Positions 27,939 through 37,624 of a stretch of 64,000 nucleotides of DNA are shown here, piece by piece. The stretch comes from Stieleria marina (GTDB lineage: Bacteria; Planctomycetota; Planctomycetia; Pirellulales; Pirellulaceae): NCBI GenBank assembly GCA_007741555.1, contig CP036526.1:5890001-5954000 (forward strand). The letters are read 5' to 3'. The notes beneath the pieces were generated by a model. It was given only the letters and a program-made list of their open reading frames with translations. It was not told where the DNA came from and did not search any database. Each line of letters begins with the position of its first letter. Position 1 is the first letter of the stretch. A program made the translations under genes and the position numbers.

Positions 27939-30900
27939 TTGGCAAATACCACCGCCACGACCGTCAAAGAACTCAGCGACGTGCCTCGCCTGATAAACGA
28001 GTCACGTGGGATCGGTGCGCGCCTGGCGGATCTGCCACACAGCAAAACACTGGGATTTTCCGGTGTTTGGGGCTGCCTGCGAGCCGTATTGGCCGCCGCC
28101 GTTGCACAGGAAAACGCCAATATCCTGATGTTGCTACCGCAGGCCGCCGATGCGGATATCGTCGCTGGCGATGCGGTCGCCTTCGGATTATCGCAAGCGA
28201 TGTCACTGCCCCTATCGGCGGGAGATGGTCGCGGCGAATCGATCCGGGACGCGGATTACGCCGACCGTCTGCAAGTGCTGCAGCGGCTTAGCGGGCGTGA
28301 TGGCGGTTCCGACGAACCGTTGCTCGTGACGGCTTACATCGGGGGTGCGCTGCAGCTGGTTCCCACGCCCGAAACACTGGAAGCGTCGACTCGTAAGCTA
28401 GCCGTAGGTGCCACGGTCGATCCAGCCGACATTCGTCGCTGGTTGGCGAATGCGGGATTTGCCGCGACGACGGCTGTCGGACTGCCCGGTGAATTCGCGA
28501 CTCGCGGGGGACTGCTAGATATTTTTTCCGCCGATCAACCGCAACCGATCCGCGTGGAATGGTTTGGCGACCAAATCGAATCGATCCGACGTTTCGATGT
28601 TGCCAGCCAAAGAAGCATCGAGCGGCTGGACGAAATCGAGATCGCTGCGATCGGTGTCACCAACGACGACGTCATCAAAGAAGCACTGGAGCAGGATCCT
28701 TACGAAGATCCCAATCCGGAAGACCTAACCGCGGCAGCCTCACCGATCGACGCTTCGGGACTGGGTTCCATCGGTGACTATTTGTCGGGCGACACGATCG
28801 TCGTGGTGATCGATCCGCACGAATGCGAAAAATCAGCCAACGACTTGCTGGCTCGTGTCGATTCTCCGTCGCGTTTTTGCGACTACAACGAATTGCTGGC
28901 TTCGCTTAACGATTGCCGCGTGATCACGGCCACGACGTTTGGTGCTGGCACCGCGGACGAAGTGATCGATCTGCAATCGGGTACCGCGGACAGCTACGCC
29001 ACTTCGCTGGACGAAACCAAAAGGAAAATTGATTCGGCGGCAAGTGATCATCAGGTCCTGCTGGTCGGCGACACACCCGCCGATGCGGAACGACTTTCGG
29101 AGCTACTGCAGGATACTGAATCAGCCAAACACGGACGGCTGAAAATGAGCGTCGCGCAGTTGAGCGGCGGCTTTCGGTTAATCGACAACAAACTGCTGGT
29201 GCTGACCGGCGCCGAATTGTTTCACCGCAGCCCAGTTCGCCGGGGACGCACACGTGCCAAAGGCAAACCGATTGCAAGTTCACTGCAATTGGAATCTGGC
29301 GATCTGGTCGTTCACCTTTCGCACGGCATTGGCGTTTACCGCGGTATCCAGACGATCGAAAAGAGCGATCAGCACATCGAACACTTGGTGATCGAATTCG
29401 ATGGTGGTTCAAAAATTTACGTGCCGTCGTCCCGGATCGGACTGATCCAGCGTTATATCGGTGGCACCAAGAATCGGCCCCGTCTTGCCAAAATCGGAGG
29501 TCAGGCTTGGGCCAAGCAACGCAAAGCCGCTGAATCGGCCGTGACCGACATGGCCAGCGAGCTGTTGGAAATGCAGGCGAATCGGCAAGCCCGGCGCGGC
29601 ATCGTTTTCGATGGTGACAATCATTGGCAGGACCAATTCGACGCTTGTTTTCCGTACGTGGAAACTCCCGATCAAGTCACTGCGATTGCGGATTGCAAAG
29701 AGGACATGGAAATCCCCAAGCCCATGGATCGACTGATCTGTGGCGACGTGGGATTCGGCAAAACAGAAGTCGCCATGCGAGCGGCATTCAAAGCCGTGCT
29801 GAGCGGGCACCAAGTCGCGGTACTGGTGCCGACAACGGTGCTTGCCGAACAGCACTACCATAATTTTCGCGAACGCATGGCAGAGTTTCCGGTGGAAATC
29901 GCCAAGCTCAGCCGCTTTTGCACCAAAGCCCAGCAACGCCAGACGGTCAAGGACCTCAAGACCGGCAAGGTCGACATCGTGGTCGGCACGCACCGCTTGG
30001 CCAGCAAAGACGTCGACTTCTCCAGCCTCGGTTTGGTCGTTGTCGATGAAGAACAAAAATTCGGTGTGGCGGTCAAAGAACGGCTCAAAACACTTCACAG
30101 CAACGTCGACGTTTTGACACTCTCGGCGACGCCTATCCCCCGAACGCTTCACATGGCGTTGGTGGGTGTGCGAGACATTAGCAACTTAGAAACACCGCCT
30201 GCGGAACGTCGCAGCGTCGAAACCAATGTGGTTCGCTGGGACGACAAACTGATTCGTTCGGCGATCATTCGGGAATTGAATCGCGGCGGACAGATTTTCT
30301 TTGTTCACAACCGCATCGGCGACATGCACACGATTGCCGAAAAGATAAAACGCAACGTGCCGGAAGTTCGCATCGGGATCGGCCACGGCCAAATGGGCGA
30401 AGGAGAACTGGAGCAAGTCATGGTGGACTTTATCGAACACAAGTTTGACCTGCTGCTAGCCACAACGATTGTCGAAAGCGGCTTGGACATTCCCAACGCC
30501 AACACGATTTTCATCGACGACGGTGATCGCTATGGGCTAAGCGATTTGCACCAGCTCCGTGGACGTGTGGGCCGATACAAACACCAAGCGTATTGCTACT
30601 TGCTAATCGCACAGCACAAACATCTTTCGCCCGAAGCGACCAAACGGCTGCGCGCAATCGAAGAATTCAGCCACATGGGAGCTGGGTTTGCGATCTCCAT
30701 GCGTGATTTGGAAATCCGTGGTGCCGGCAACCTCCTTGGTAGCCAACAGAGCGGTCACATTGCTGCGATCGGGTACGAAATGTACTGCCAGCTACTGGAA
30801 GACGCCGTTCGCCAAGTTCAGAATCTGCCACCCAAACTGTCCGCCGATGTGGACATCGACTTGCCCGTCGAAGCGTATCTGGCGGAAGAATACGTCCCCG

Positions 30901-31322
30901 ATCTACGACACAAAATCGATCTCTACCGTCGGATGGCCAAGATCGACAATGCGACGGAGATCGAAGAAGTTCGTTCAGAGCTGCGCGATCGATTCGGACC
31001 GCTGCCCAAGCCGGCAGAAAGAATGCTGGAACTTTGCGAAGTGCGTTTGGATGCCGCGGTTCGACAGATTTCTGCGATTACCAACAACGACCGGTTCCTG
31101 GTTTTGCACTATAGCAATCGCAAACAGATGGAACAGATCCAACGCAATTCCCCGTTTCAAGTGCGAATTGTTGATCGAAGCCAGGCCTTTGTCCCCCTTC
31201 GTCCGCAACGCAAACCCGGCACCACCACTCCCGCTCCCAAATCTCACCCGGGTATCGACATCGATGACCCAACCGGGATCGGCTACTTGGAACTCACCCG
31301 GCAAGTGTTGAACTTGGGTTAG
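27939..31322 (+). CDS. mfd: transcription-repair coupling factor
   Basis: ATP-dependent translocase that removes stalled RNA polymerase and recruits UvrA. The 1127-residue length is typical. The N-terminal UvrB-like domains (1-330, with [35 protein letters not shown] in segments) are present. The RNA-polymerase interaction domain begins at about 450 ([14 protein letters not shown]). The RecG-like motor has Walker [10 protein letters not shown] near 600, DEEQKFGV near 700, and SATPIPRTL near 725. The TRG motif and C-terminal TRCF domain ([14 protein letters not shown]) follow. The first start is TTG at 27939 with no clear ribosome-binding site; a downstream GTG is possible, so the N-terminus is uncertain by a few tens of residues. 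Confidence 0.96.
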   Translation: MANTTATTVKELSDVPRLINESRGIGARLADLPHSKTLGFSGVWGCLRAVLAAAVAQENANILMLLPQAADADIVAGDAVAFGLSQAMSLPLSAGDGRGESIRDADYADRLQVLQRLSGRDGGSDEPLLVTAYIGGALQLVPTPETLEASTRKLAVGATVDPADIRRWLANAGFAATTAVGLPGEFATRGGLLDIFSADQPQPIRVEWFGDQIESIRRFDVASQRSIERLDEIEIAAIGVTNDDVIKEALEQDPYEDPNPEDLTAAASPIDASGLGSIGDYLSGDTIVVVIDPHECEKSANDLLARVDSPSRFCDYNELLASLNDCRVITATTFGAGTADEVIDLQSGTADSYATSLDETKRKIDSAASDHQVLLVGDTPADAERLSELLQDTESAKHGRLKMSVAQLSGGFRLIDNKLLVLTGAELFHRSPVRRGRTRAKGKPIASSLQLESGDLVVHLSHGIGVYRGIQTIEKSDQHIEHLVIEFDGGSKIYVPSSRIGLIQRYIGGTKNRPRLAKIGGQAWAKQRKAAESAVTDMASELLEMQANRQARRGIVFDGDNHWQDQFDACFPYVETPDQVTAIADCKEDMEIPKPMDRLICGDVGFGKTEVAMRAAFKAVLSGHQVAVLVPTTVLAEQHYHNFRERMAEFPVEIAKLSRFCTKAQQRQTVKDLKTGKVDIVVGTHRLASKDVDFSSLGLVVVDEEQKFGVAVKERLKTLHSNVDVLTLSATPIPRTLHMALVGVRDISNLETPPAERRSVETNVVRWDDKLIRSAIIRELNRGGQIFFVHNRIGDMHTIAEKIKRNVPEVRIGIGHGQMGEGELEQVMVDFIEHKFDLLLATTIVESGLDIPNANTIFIDDGDRYGLSDLHQLRGRVGRYKHQAYCYLLIAQHKHLSPEATKRLRAIEEFSHMGAGFAISMRDLEIRGAGNLLGSQQSGHIAAIGYEMYCQLLEDAVRQVQNLPPKLSADVDIDLPVEAYLAEEYVPDLRHKIDLYRRMAKIDNATEIEEVRSELRDRFGPLPKPAERMLELCEVRLDAAVRQISAITNNDRFLVLHYSNRKQMEQIQRNSPFQVRIVDRSQAFVPLRPQRKPGTTTPAPKSHPGIDIDDPTGIGYLELTRQVLNLG

Positions 31323-31362
31323 CCCACAGCGGGTTTGGCGAAATAGCGAAAACAATTTTGCA

Positions 31363-31404
31363 AATCAAGTTTCGCCGAACGAGAATCAAGCGTCGCCGAA
31401 CGGA
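31363..31404 (+). repeat. imperfect 21-bp tandem repeat
   Basis: AATCAAGTTTCGCCGAACGAG at 31363-31383 is followed by a second copy at 31384-31404 with four differences. It lies in the 107-base gap between the convergent mfd and hydrolase-like genes. No stem or T-tract is seen; function unknown. Confidence 0.6.
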
Positions 31405-31429
31405 TCGCTCCGGCTTGAAATCGTCGGAT

Positions 31430-32398
31430 CTACTCGCGGTTGACCCACGGATTGATTTCTTCGTCTTCGGAAATGACGACGTTCTTTTTCACAAACTGGA
31501 CCACGGCCGGAAGCACATCAGGAGTCTTCGCCACCAACTGCGGGCCACTGAAAGAAGCTTTGGAGAGATGCAGATTCAATCCCTCGACGTCTCCCCGATG
31601 GATTCTCTTTCGAACCGCTTCGACTCGCTTATAGACTCGTTCGGCTTCGCTTTCTTCGGGGCTGCCTTGACCTGCGACCAGCATCATCGGTAGCGATAGG
31701 ATCGCTGGGTTGGAAAGCGTCTGATCCAGCGAGACGCCCTTGAATACTTTCTTGGGTGAAATCAACACAAGAGCTTTGACGTCTTGCCCGCGTTTCTTGG
31801 ATCCGACCGGCGCAAAAGACCAATCTCGCTGCGCCCAATGTGCTGCCATCACACAGCCTTCGCGAACTCCAATTACGACCAACGCGTTCAGGTTCAACTC
31901 CTCGTCGTTGTTTCGTTTCTTCAAGAACCGTTTCGCTTCTTCCAAGTCGTAGCGGACAATGTTCTCCACGTCCCGCTTTCCCATCTGCGCGATGTTGAAT
32001 TTCCTGACCTTGCCTCGTGCATCGGTGTACTCCTTGCTGCCGCCGTGGCCACGGTAGTCGGGCACAATGACCGCGCATCCTGCGTTTCGCAACGTCATGC
32101 ACAGCTTGCCGTACGGACTCGCTTGTCCCTGCCATTCGTGGACCAACATCACCGTCACCGCTTCCTTTCCTTTGTCCGACGGAAAGTAGAAGGCGCGAAG
32201 GGCAAGTCCGTCATCCGTTTTTAATACGACTGGCCGCGGCTTCAGCTTTGGGTCTTCCTCTTTTTTCTTTTGCGCGAACGCCGGATTCGCTAACAGAATC
32301 ACGATCACAGCACAGACGCAAAAATAAAACACTCCCATCAGCATCTTGCTTGATTTGTCGCGTGGTTTAATTGCTTGGGTCGTTGCAGTGGGCTTCAT
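31430..32398 (-). CDS. secreted alpha/beta-hydrolase-like protein lacking the nucleophile
   Basis: A 322-residue protein from ATG 32398, with GAGGA about eight bases upstream. The cytoplasmic N-terminus is short and a signal or anchor helix covers about 19-43 (MLMGVFYFCVCAVIVILLA...AFAQ). An alpha/beta-hydrolase pattern is visible: VMLVHEWQGQ, then VIVPDYRGHGGS. At the nucleophile elbow, however, it reads GVREG (VVIGVREGCVMAAH), so the catalytic Ser is replaced by Arg. The codon is CGC in an otherwise intact frame. The acid/His positions are also not obvious. It may be a pseudoenzyme or binding protein. Confidence 0.78.
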   Translation of the reverse strand: MKPTATTQAIKPRDKSSKMLMGVFYFCVCAVIVILLANPAFAQKKKEEDPKLKPRPVVLKTDDGLALRAFYFPSDKGKEAVTVMLVHEWQGQASPYGKLCMTLRNAGCAVIVPDYRGHGGSKEYTDARGKVRKFNIAQMGKRDVENIVRYDLEEAKRFLKKRNNDEELNLNALVVIGVREGCVMAAHWAQRDWSFAPVGSKKRGQDVKALVLISPKKVFKGVSLDQTLSNPAILSLPMMLVAGQGSPEESEAERVYKRVEAVRKRIHRGDVEGLNLHLSKASFSGPQLVAKTPDVLPAVVQFVKKNVVISEDEEINPWVNRE

Positions 32399-32727
32399 CA
32401 ATCTTTCCTCGGGCTCTTTGGGAACTCATTTGCTCTGTCAGTGCCTCCATTATGGCAGAAATGACATCGGATGCGTGTGTTGCAGGGCAAAAAACGCCGT
32501 CTACGACGTCGAAACGCAGTATCAGGTGCGGCCAAAGGCGTTTGATGTCCGATTGCTGCAAGCAACGGTAAGCCTCCGACACTTGGGCAAAAAGGTTTCG
32601 GACAGACAGAGCATTCAGCGAATTGGCGTGCGAGCGTACGCCATCGGTTCGATGCTCGCGAAATCACGAGCGGCACGACGCTCGGCAGCGGCTTCGTTTC
32701 CGCAGTGGCCGCCATAAGTTGGCTCAA
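32367..32727 (-). pseudogene. possible small gene split by a frameshift
   Basis: Two overlapping minus-strand frames each look coding over part of their length. From ATG 32727 one frame reads MSQLMAATAETKPLPSVV...VISR with strong G/C third positions. Near 32645-32665 coding character seems to pass to the next frame, which continues HANSLNALSVRNLFAQ, then SEAYRCLQQSDIKRLWPHL...DVVDGVF and stops at 32367. Joined, they would give a protein of about 120 residues overlapping the start of the hydrolase-like gene by some 30 bases. I do not recognise a family. It could be a real gene with a sequencing error or mutation, a decayed gene, or chance. Confidence 0.3.
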
Positions 32728-32894
32728 GGCGTCTGAGTGACGGGCCCCATTCCGGCCGCTTGACCGTCAGAACCGTTACAAAGAGGCACCACGAATCTTG
32801 CCGTCGCTGGTTTTGATCGTATTATCAACGCTAGTCGCTGAATCGTTGGAATAGAATCGGCGTTTGCCCACGTTTCATTTCCTTGGCGACCATC

Positions 32895-34211
32895 ATGCAG
32901 TTGCTCTACTTTTTGGTCGTCATCGTCTCCTTGAGCTGCGGATCCATTCCCAGCCCAGCGAACGAATTCGTTAGCGACCATGGGATTTCCGGTCCGCTCA
33001 TCGCAACGCTGGGCCTGGTCTCTGTCTGGGCGGCGCTGTGTCACCTTGGATCCTGGCTAGTCGCCCGCCAAGTGGTCACGGAACAGCTTGAACCAATGGT
33101 CGGTGCACGCTGGATCGAACGCCAGCTTGAAGTTTTTCGCTGGTTGTCACTGTTTGTCATCGTGCTGTGCTTGGCTGGATTTGGTTTGGCACAGGCGATT
33201 AGCGTCGCCCCCGTTCTTCGCGATTCGATGGCGTTGCAGTCGATCATTCTGTTGGCGCCCGGGTTGATGATGACGTTTGCCAGCTGGTCCGCTGAGCAAG
33301 CCTATGGGGTGCGTTTGAACTACACCGAGGGTGGCTTTCGCAATCACACGCGTTCGCTATGGCTTTCGTTTCGCAGTGGGCTTGCCTGGCTGGTCGCCCC
33401 CGTGCTGATGTTACTGGGCGTGTCGGATTTGATCTCGCTGTTGCCGCTTTCAGAAAACACTGCGTCATGGATCACCGGCGCGATTGTCATCTCTTTCGTC
33501 GTAATGGGATTGCCGCTTCTGATCCGCAAGCTTTTCAAAACGACGGAAATTTCTCCTGGCGTGAATCAGTGGGTCGTCGACTTGTTGGTGCTGGCGAAGA
33601 TCAAAAGCACCAAACCAATGCGGTGGGACACGGGCGGGCGAGCTTTCAACGCAATGGTTGCTGGCTTTGTTCCCCGCTTTCGATCGTTGCTGCTGTCTGA
33701 CCGGCTACTCGACGAACTCGGGCGAGAACAAATCGCCATGGTCGTGCTTCACGAAGCCGCTCACTTGCGTCGTCGGCACGTGCCGCTGCGAATGCTGGCG
33801 ATCTTGCCGGCCTGGATTGCGGCGGTGCTGGTAACGCAAATTGCAGGCGATTCTCATTGGGCACTTCCGTTGGGAAGCGCCGCGGGGATTTTGCTCACAA
33901 TGCTAATTCTGCGAATCGTCGCTTATCGCAGCGAATACGACGCCGACGTGCAGGCTTGCAAAATGGCGGTCGAGATTTCATCGCAGTTGCACGGAGTTCC
34001 CAGCACATACGAAGCGGCTTGCGACAGCCTGAGTTCTGCATTGATGCGAGTCACCTTTGATCATCCGGCCGCCCGCAAACCCACTTGGCTTCACCCAGGT
34101 GTTGCCGATCGCGTGGCTTGGATGCGTCGCCATCGGAGCGAACCGATGGCCAACAGCACGGTGGCTGGCACCATCGCGAATCCTGACCAGCCGTGCCAGT
34201 TGATCAACTGA
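32895..34211 (+). CDS. membrane-bound M48-like zinc metallopeptidase
   Basis: Integral membrane peptidase, about 438 residues from ATG 32895; an in-frame TTG at 32883 adds four residues, and numbering here counts from it. Several N-terminal helices (about 5-25, 38-60, 85-108, 120-135, 165-185, 195-215) precede the catalytic part. The zinc motif is VVLHEAAHLRRRH (H290, E291, H294) and a third ligand fits E351 in YRSEYDADVQACK, as in M48. Two more hydrophobic segments lie between them (300-345). M48 members act in membrane-protein quality control; M56/BlaR-type is an alternative. The last 121 bases overlap, on the opposite strand, the end of the four-helix membrane gene. Confidence 0.83.
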   Translation: MQLLYFLVVIVSLSCGSIPSPANEFVSDHGISGPLIATLGLVSVWAALCHLGSWLVARQVVTEQLEPMVGARWIERQLEVFRWLSLFVIVLCLAGFGLAQAISVAPVLRDSMALQSIILLAPGLMMTFASWSAEQAYGVRLNYTEGGFRNHTRSLWLSFRSGLAWLVAPVLMLLGVSDLISLLPLSENTASWITGAIVISFVVMGLPLLIRKLFKTTEISPGVNQWVVDLLVLAKIKSTKPMRWDTGGRAFNAMVAGFVPRFRSLLLSDRLLDELGREQIAMVVLHEAAHLRRRHVPLRMLAILPAWIAAVLVTQIAGDSHWALPLGSAAGILLTMLILRIVAYRSEYDADVQACKMAVEISSQLHGVPSTYEAACDSLSSALMRVTFDHPAARKPTWLHPGVADRVAWMRRHRSEPMANSTVAGTIANPDQPCQLIN

Positions 34212-34525
34212 TGCATCGTTTGCGTGGACGGATAAGGCAGCATGCAGAAAAACACGGTCGCAATCGTCGCGAATCCGGTCACGATCAACGCCCAAAATCC
34301 GCATCGCTGGATGAAGTCAGACGTCGCTGAATTGATGTTTCGCGACAGCCAAACAATCGCAGCCGCTGGCAATGCAAACACCAACGCACCGCTGGCCATC
34401 ATGTGCAGCAGCAACATCGTGCCGCCCAGGTGATGGCCCGCCAAAACCGGCAATGCGGTCGCCGTCAAAACGGCGACAATGACCACAATCGCCAACAATA
34501 AGATGCGGTCGATCCAAATCATCAT
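34091..34525 (-). CDS. four-helix membrane protein, putative b-type cytochrome partner
   Basis: A 144-residue, very hydrophobic protein with four predicted membrane helices (about 6-29, 36-60, 75-98, 112-130). Histidines sit near helix ends: H31, H32 and H41, then H105 and H111. Such positions could ligate b-type haem, but this is inference. Its ATG overlaps the stop of the seven-haem cytochrome gene (ATGA), so the two are translationally coupled and probably form one membrane complex. Its 3' end overlaps the end of the convergent M48 gene by 121 bases, which is longer than usual. Confidence 0.7.
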   Translation of the reverse strand: MMIWIDRILLLAIVVIVAVLTATALPVLAGHHLGGTMLLLHMMASGALVFALPAAAIVWLSRNINSATSDFIQRCGFWALIVTGFATIATVFFCMLPYPSTQTMHQLINWHGWSGFAMVPATVLLAIGSLRWRRIQATRSATPG

Positions 34526-36642
34526 GCCGTGACCTCGTTTTCAGTGGTAGATTCGGGATGTGTCTGGCCTTGTACATTCGCAACGCCTGCTCCCATCGCT
34601 TTGGCCCCGATTGCGCCGGCTCCCACCAGCAACGTCATCAATAGCAATGCCAGCGATGTGAAAATGATGTATTTAAATGTCTTGCGACCGCTAAACAATT
34701 GGTTCCAAGCGAGGCGTTGATTGGCATCCATTCCCTGCAGCGTCGCCATCGTAATTGGCTCGGCAACATTCGGCGCCGGACCAACGGGGCTGACCGTCGA
34801 CGCAAAAATTTTGCCGCCGTCACTATGACATTCGGTGCAGCCTTTTATGCCAAGCGACCAGCCTGAGGGACGAACGTTGTGAGCCATCGGCCAACTGACC
34901 ATGTCGATGTCGTCTTTGGAAGCGAGCTGGATCGATGTGAGCGTATCGGGTTCTTCACCGCGGGCGTAAACCACCCCTCCAGAAATGTAGACCGCCTGCT
35001 CGGCTTCCAGTTCCTTCTCTAGCGATGCCAATGCAGCAGAGACCTTTTCGGCAAAGAGCGTTTCACCGTTTTCACGTTGGATTTTCTCCAGCTTTTGACG
35101 TTCGTCGTCACTCCACTCTTCGCTCGGTATGCGTGCACGGTCATCACCAAGGACTTCTTTCAAGTCTTTGCTGCTCCATTTTGGCAGCACCAATTCGTCG
35201 ACAAAGTCTTTACGCACTCGCAGAGATTTTCGAGTGGCGTCATAAACCTTCTCCGGTGCGATCGGCTTGGCGACGCCATCGACGACCGTTGCCCAGTACG
35301 CCGGCCAAACGGCCCGATGTGGATGAATCTTTTCGCTTGCCCCCTTGGTAAACACGGGGCCCTGGATTGCGGGCAACTCAAATCCGTCTCGGTGGCCTTT
35401 GTCGCCCAAGCCGTGAGCCAGCGATGTCATAAGCCGCAAGGCTTCGTCCCGCGGCGCCGGTCCGCCGTGGCACGCGGTGCAGGCGAGTTTTTCGAAGTGA
35501 ACAGGGGGAAGACCTGCGTGCATCGGAGTGGGCGATCCAAGGCGGCCCGCTCGCAAGCTGATCGTATCAGCGTCGCTGCCTTGCGCCCCTAGATGGCAAC
35601 CGGTGCATGAAAGTGTCTGCACCAACGTCCCGCTCGGATTCTCTTCGCCTTCGAACCCACGACTAATGTGATGATCGATTCCGTTTCGATGGCAATCGGC
35701 ACACGACATGCCCGCACGCAGGTGAACGTCTTCGTCGTGAACCCACCGTTGCTCAATCCCTTTGTCGCCGACAATGCGGTTGCTGTGACACTGGTAGCAA
35801 GCGTTGCTGGATGGTTCGCGAATCAAATCCATAAACACTGTCCCGTCGGAATTGAATCGGCGTGGGTTGTAGCTGACTTTGGGCAGCTTGGCCTTGATCG
35901 CGTCATCCTCGGGATCCGAGCCCTCCTTGATCCGGGAAACCTTGCCATCGATGGTGCCCAATCGCAGACCCGCGGTGGGAGCCCAAGCAAAATTGTGTTC
36001 TTCGATTTGCTCTCGGCGTTGATTGAAATCGTAAGCCCCTGATTGGGCATGGCAGATCATGCAATCGATGTCCAGGGTGCCGGAAAGTTTCCATCGTGGC
36101 GACGGAATGACTTCGCCGTCTGCTGAGGACGCGTCTAGACTGGGTGACACTTCTGGCACAGCCGCCACCGCGCCCGCTGCCATAGAACCACCCGGAATCC
36201 GACCGCCGAATTTTTCCGTCATTTGCCAAGCCGTGATGCCTATTTCACGCGGATCAAACGTATGGCTCCAGTCGCGATAAGAAAGTGGAAGTTGTGTCCC
36301 CGTTCGCGCGTCAGTCCAAATCCAGGGTTCGCCTTCCCGGCCGCTTTTGGCATCGGGATCAAACGCATTGAAATGCCAGCCATGCGAAATGGTTTCATAG
36401 TCGTGGCAACGGCCGCAAGTTTTGACCGACGAATACGGCGTCGTCGATTCGGACGTAATCTTTCGATTGTCCGCATCATAAAGATCGATGTGGTGCAAAA
36501 ACCTGGCGTCCGAATCACTGTGAGCGTACTTGGATCCATCCGCGGCATAGCCGGACCGACACGTCAACTGCGTCACCGTCGATAGAAAGACCGCCAGCAA
36601 CAGTATTCCGAGCACCGGACGGCTGATTTGTCGAACTCGCAT
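34522..36642 (-). CDS. seven-haem cytochrome c with C-terminal membrane anchor
   Basis: Exported multihaem electron-transfer protein, 706 residues. A signal sequence covers about 1-34 (ending GYAAD). Seven CxxCH motifs are present: CGRCH (76-80), CMICH (194-198), CYQCH (282-286), CADCH (314-318), CTGCH (346-350), CTACH (388-392) and CTECH (602-606). Extra His residues (for example HH at 50-51 and 324-325) can serve as distal ligands. A charged helical region (about 500-550) precedes the last haem, and one C-terminal helix (about 656-682) anchors it. With the downstream four-helix protein it looks like a quinol-linked periplasmic electron-transfer module. The redox partner is not known. Confidence 0.9.
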   Translation of the reverse strand: MRVRQISRPVLGILLLAVFLSTVTQLTCRSGYAADGSKYAHSDSDARFLHHIDLYDADNRKITSESTTPYSSVKTCGRCHDYETISHGWHFNAFDPDAKSGREGEPWIWTDARTGTQLPLSYRDWSHTFDPREIGITAWQMTEKFGGRIPGGSMAAGAVAAVPEVSPSLDASSADGEVIPSPRWKLSGTLDIDCMICHAQSGAYDFNQRREQIEEHNFAWAPTAGLRLGTIDGKVSRIKEGSDPEDDAIKAKLPKVSYNPRRFNSDGTVFMDLIREPSSNACYQCHSNRIVGDKGIEQRWVHDEDVHLRAGMSCADCHRNGIDHHISRGFEGEENPSGTLVQTLSCTGCHLGAQGSDADTISLRAGRLGSPTPMHAGLPPVHFEKLACTACHGGPAPRDEALRLMTSLAHGLGDKGHRDGFELPAIQGPVFTKGASEKIHPHRAVWPAYWATVVDGVAKPIAPEKVYDATRKSLRVRKDFVDELVLPKWSSKDLKEVLGDDRARIPSEEWSDDERQKLEKIQRENGETLFAEKVSAALASLEKELEAEQAVYISGGVVYARGEEPDTLTSIQLASKDDIDMVSWPMAHNVRPSGWSLGIKGCTECHSDGGKIFASTVSPVGPAPNVAEPITMATLQGMDANQRLAWNQLFSGRKTFKYIIFTSLALLLMTLLVGAGAIGAKAMGAGVANVQGQTHPESTTENEVTA

Positions 36643-37042
36643 GCGATTGAAAGCCTGAAGTTAGGCGAAGGTGGCAAAAAACTAGTATCGAAACGCGATG
36701 TCTTGGAGCAGTTCGCTGCGCCAGTGACGAAACGTGCCGACGAAACGCGGTACTCCCCACAAGGGCAACGAAGCAGACCGGAAAACGTCAATTCGCCCCA
36801 CCCGAGACTTCTGCCGCAGCCACATCAAGCGCAGCGGCTTCAGCCGGCCCGCTGACTTCAGCGACAGCCCTGACTTCAACTCCCCTTCGCCCACCCATTC
36901 ACTCCTCTGGATCGGGACATCATACTTAGGAGACCATTTGCCGAAAGGCGAATGGTTTTGTCGACCAGCTTGGCGTGAACACGCATTTCGCAAATCACGC
37001 CTGACAATATAGCCTTTTTCAAATCCCTCGGAGACCAAGACG
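36643..37042. other. 400-base gap upstream of tpx
   Basis: The segment must hold the divergent promoters for the multihaem operon and tpx. Open frames here are short and lack convincing coding character. The 9-mer CTGACTTCA occurs twice near 36852-36882 inside a Gly/Ser-coding-like GC-rich tract, and the hairpin at 36934-36955 is the only strong structure. Nothing else is recognised. Confidence 0.5.
36934..36959 (+). terminator. hairpin with GAAA loop and T-tract, upstream of tpx
   Basis: CCATTTGCC / GGCGAATGG form a 9-bp stem (one G-U pair) closed by a GAAA tetraloop (36934-36955), followed by TTTT at 36956-36959. It ends 84 bases before the tpx start codon on the same strand. With no gene just upstream, it may terminate a small RNA or act as a leader attenuator. 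Confidence 0.5.
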
Positions 37043-37558
37043 ATGTCACGCACTGGAGTCATCACATTCAAAGGCAACCCCATGTCGCTCGAAGGCGACG
37101 ACGTCGCTGTTGGATCGGCCGCACCTGATTTTGCTCTGCACTACGCCGACGCCGGAATCCAAACGCTGACGCTGGCGGACCTGAAAGGCAAACCCAGCAT
37201 TATCAGCATCGTCCCCAGCTTGGACACGCCCACCTGTGCCGTCCAAACCAAACGGTTCAACCAAGACTTGGCTTCCCTGGGAGACAAGATCAACTCTGTT
37301 ACCGTCAGCCGAGATTTGCCGTTTGCCCAGGCTCGCTTCTGCGGTGCGGAAGACATCAAAATGCGAACAGCTAGCGACTACCAAACGCATGCTTTCGGAA
37401 CCGACTACGGCGTCACGATCGAAGAACTCAAACTGTTGACGCGTGCCGTGTTCGTGCTCGATGGCGAAGGCAAGGTCGCTTACAAAGAGATCGTCGCCGA
37501 AGTCACCGAGGAACCTGACTACGACGCGGCCATGGCCGCCCTGCGAATGCTTGTTTAA
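37043..37558 (+). CDS. tpx: thiol peroxidase
   Basis: Atypical 2-Cys peroxiredoxin that reduces peroxides with thioredoxin. The 171-residue length is standard. The peroxidatic Cys is C65 in SLDTPTCAVQT, and the resolving Cys is C100 in ARFCGAED, 35 apart as expected for Tpx. The N-terminus TGVITFKGNPMSLEGDDVAVG is the family pattern. GGAG lies nine bases before ATG 37043. TrxB encoded at 3.5 kb would be part of the same reducing chain. A 12-bp-stem hairpin follows before trhO. Confidence 0.95.
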   Translation: MSRTGVITFKGNPMSLEGDDVAVGSAAPDFALHYADAGIQTLTLADLKGKPSIISIVPSLDTPTCAVQTKRFNQDLASLGDKINSVTVSRDLPFAQARFCGAEDIKMRTASDYQTHAFGTDYGVTIEELKLLTRAVFVLDGEGKVAYKEIVAEVTEEPDYDAAMAALRMLV

Positions 37559-37575
37559 ACGTCTGTTCGAATCGT

Positions 37576-37605
37576 TTCGTTCCCGCACACGATTGCGGGA
37601 ACGAA
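37576..37605. terminator. perfect 12-bp stem between tpx and trhO
   Basis: TTCGTTCCCGCA at 37576-37587 and TGCGGGAACGAA at 37594-37605 pair perfectly around a six-base loop. It starts 18 bases after the tpx stop and ends 14 bases before the trhO GTG (20 before its ATG). No T-tract follows, so it may be an mRNA processing or stability element, or a factor-independent terminator of weak type. Confidence 0.5.
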
Positions 37606-37624
37606 CGAGATCGGTTGGGTGACC

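Noticed and set aside
28800-29300. Helicase split or frameshift in mfd
   Set aside because: The frame is open from 27939 to 31322 and all expected domains follow in order.
29409-30152. 247-codon minus-strand frame inside mfd
   Set aside because: Shadow of the strongly supported mfd motor domain; His/Asp/Phe/Arg-rich composition is typical of an antisense frame.
36682-37083. 133-codon minus-strand frame across the tpx promoter region
   Set aside because: It overlaps the tpx start, lacks a ribosome-binding site and has noncoding codon use.
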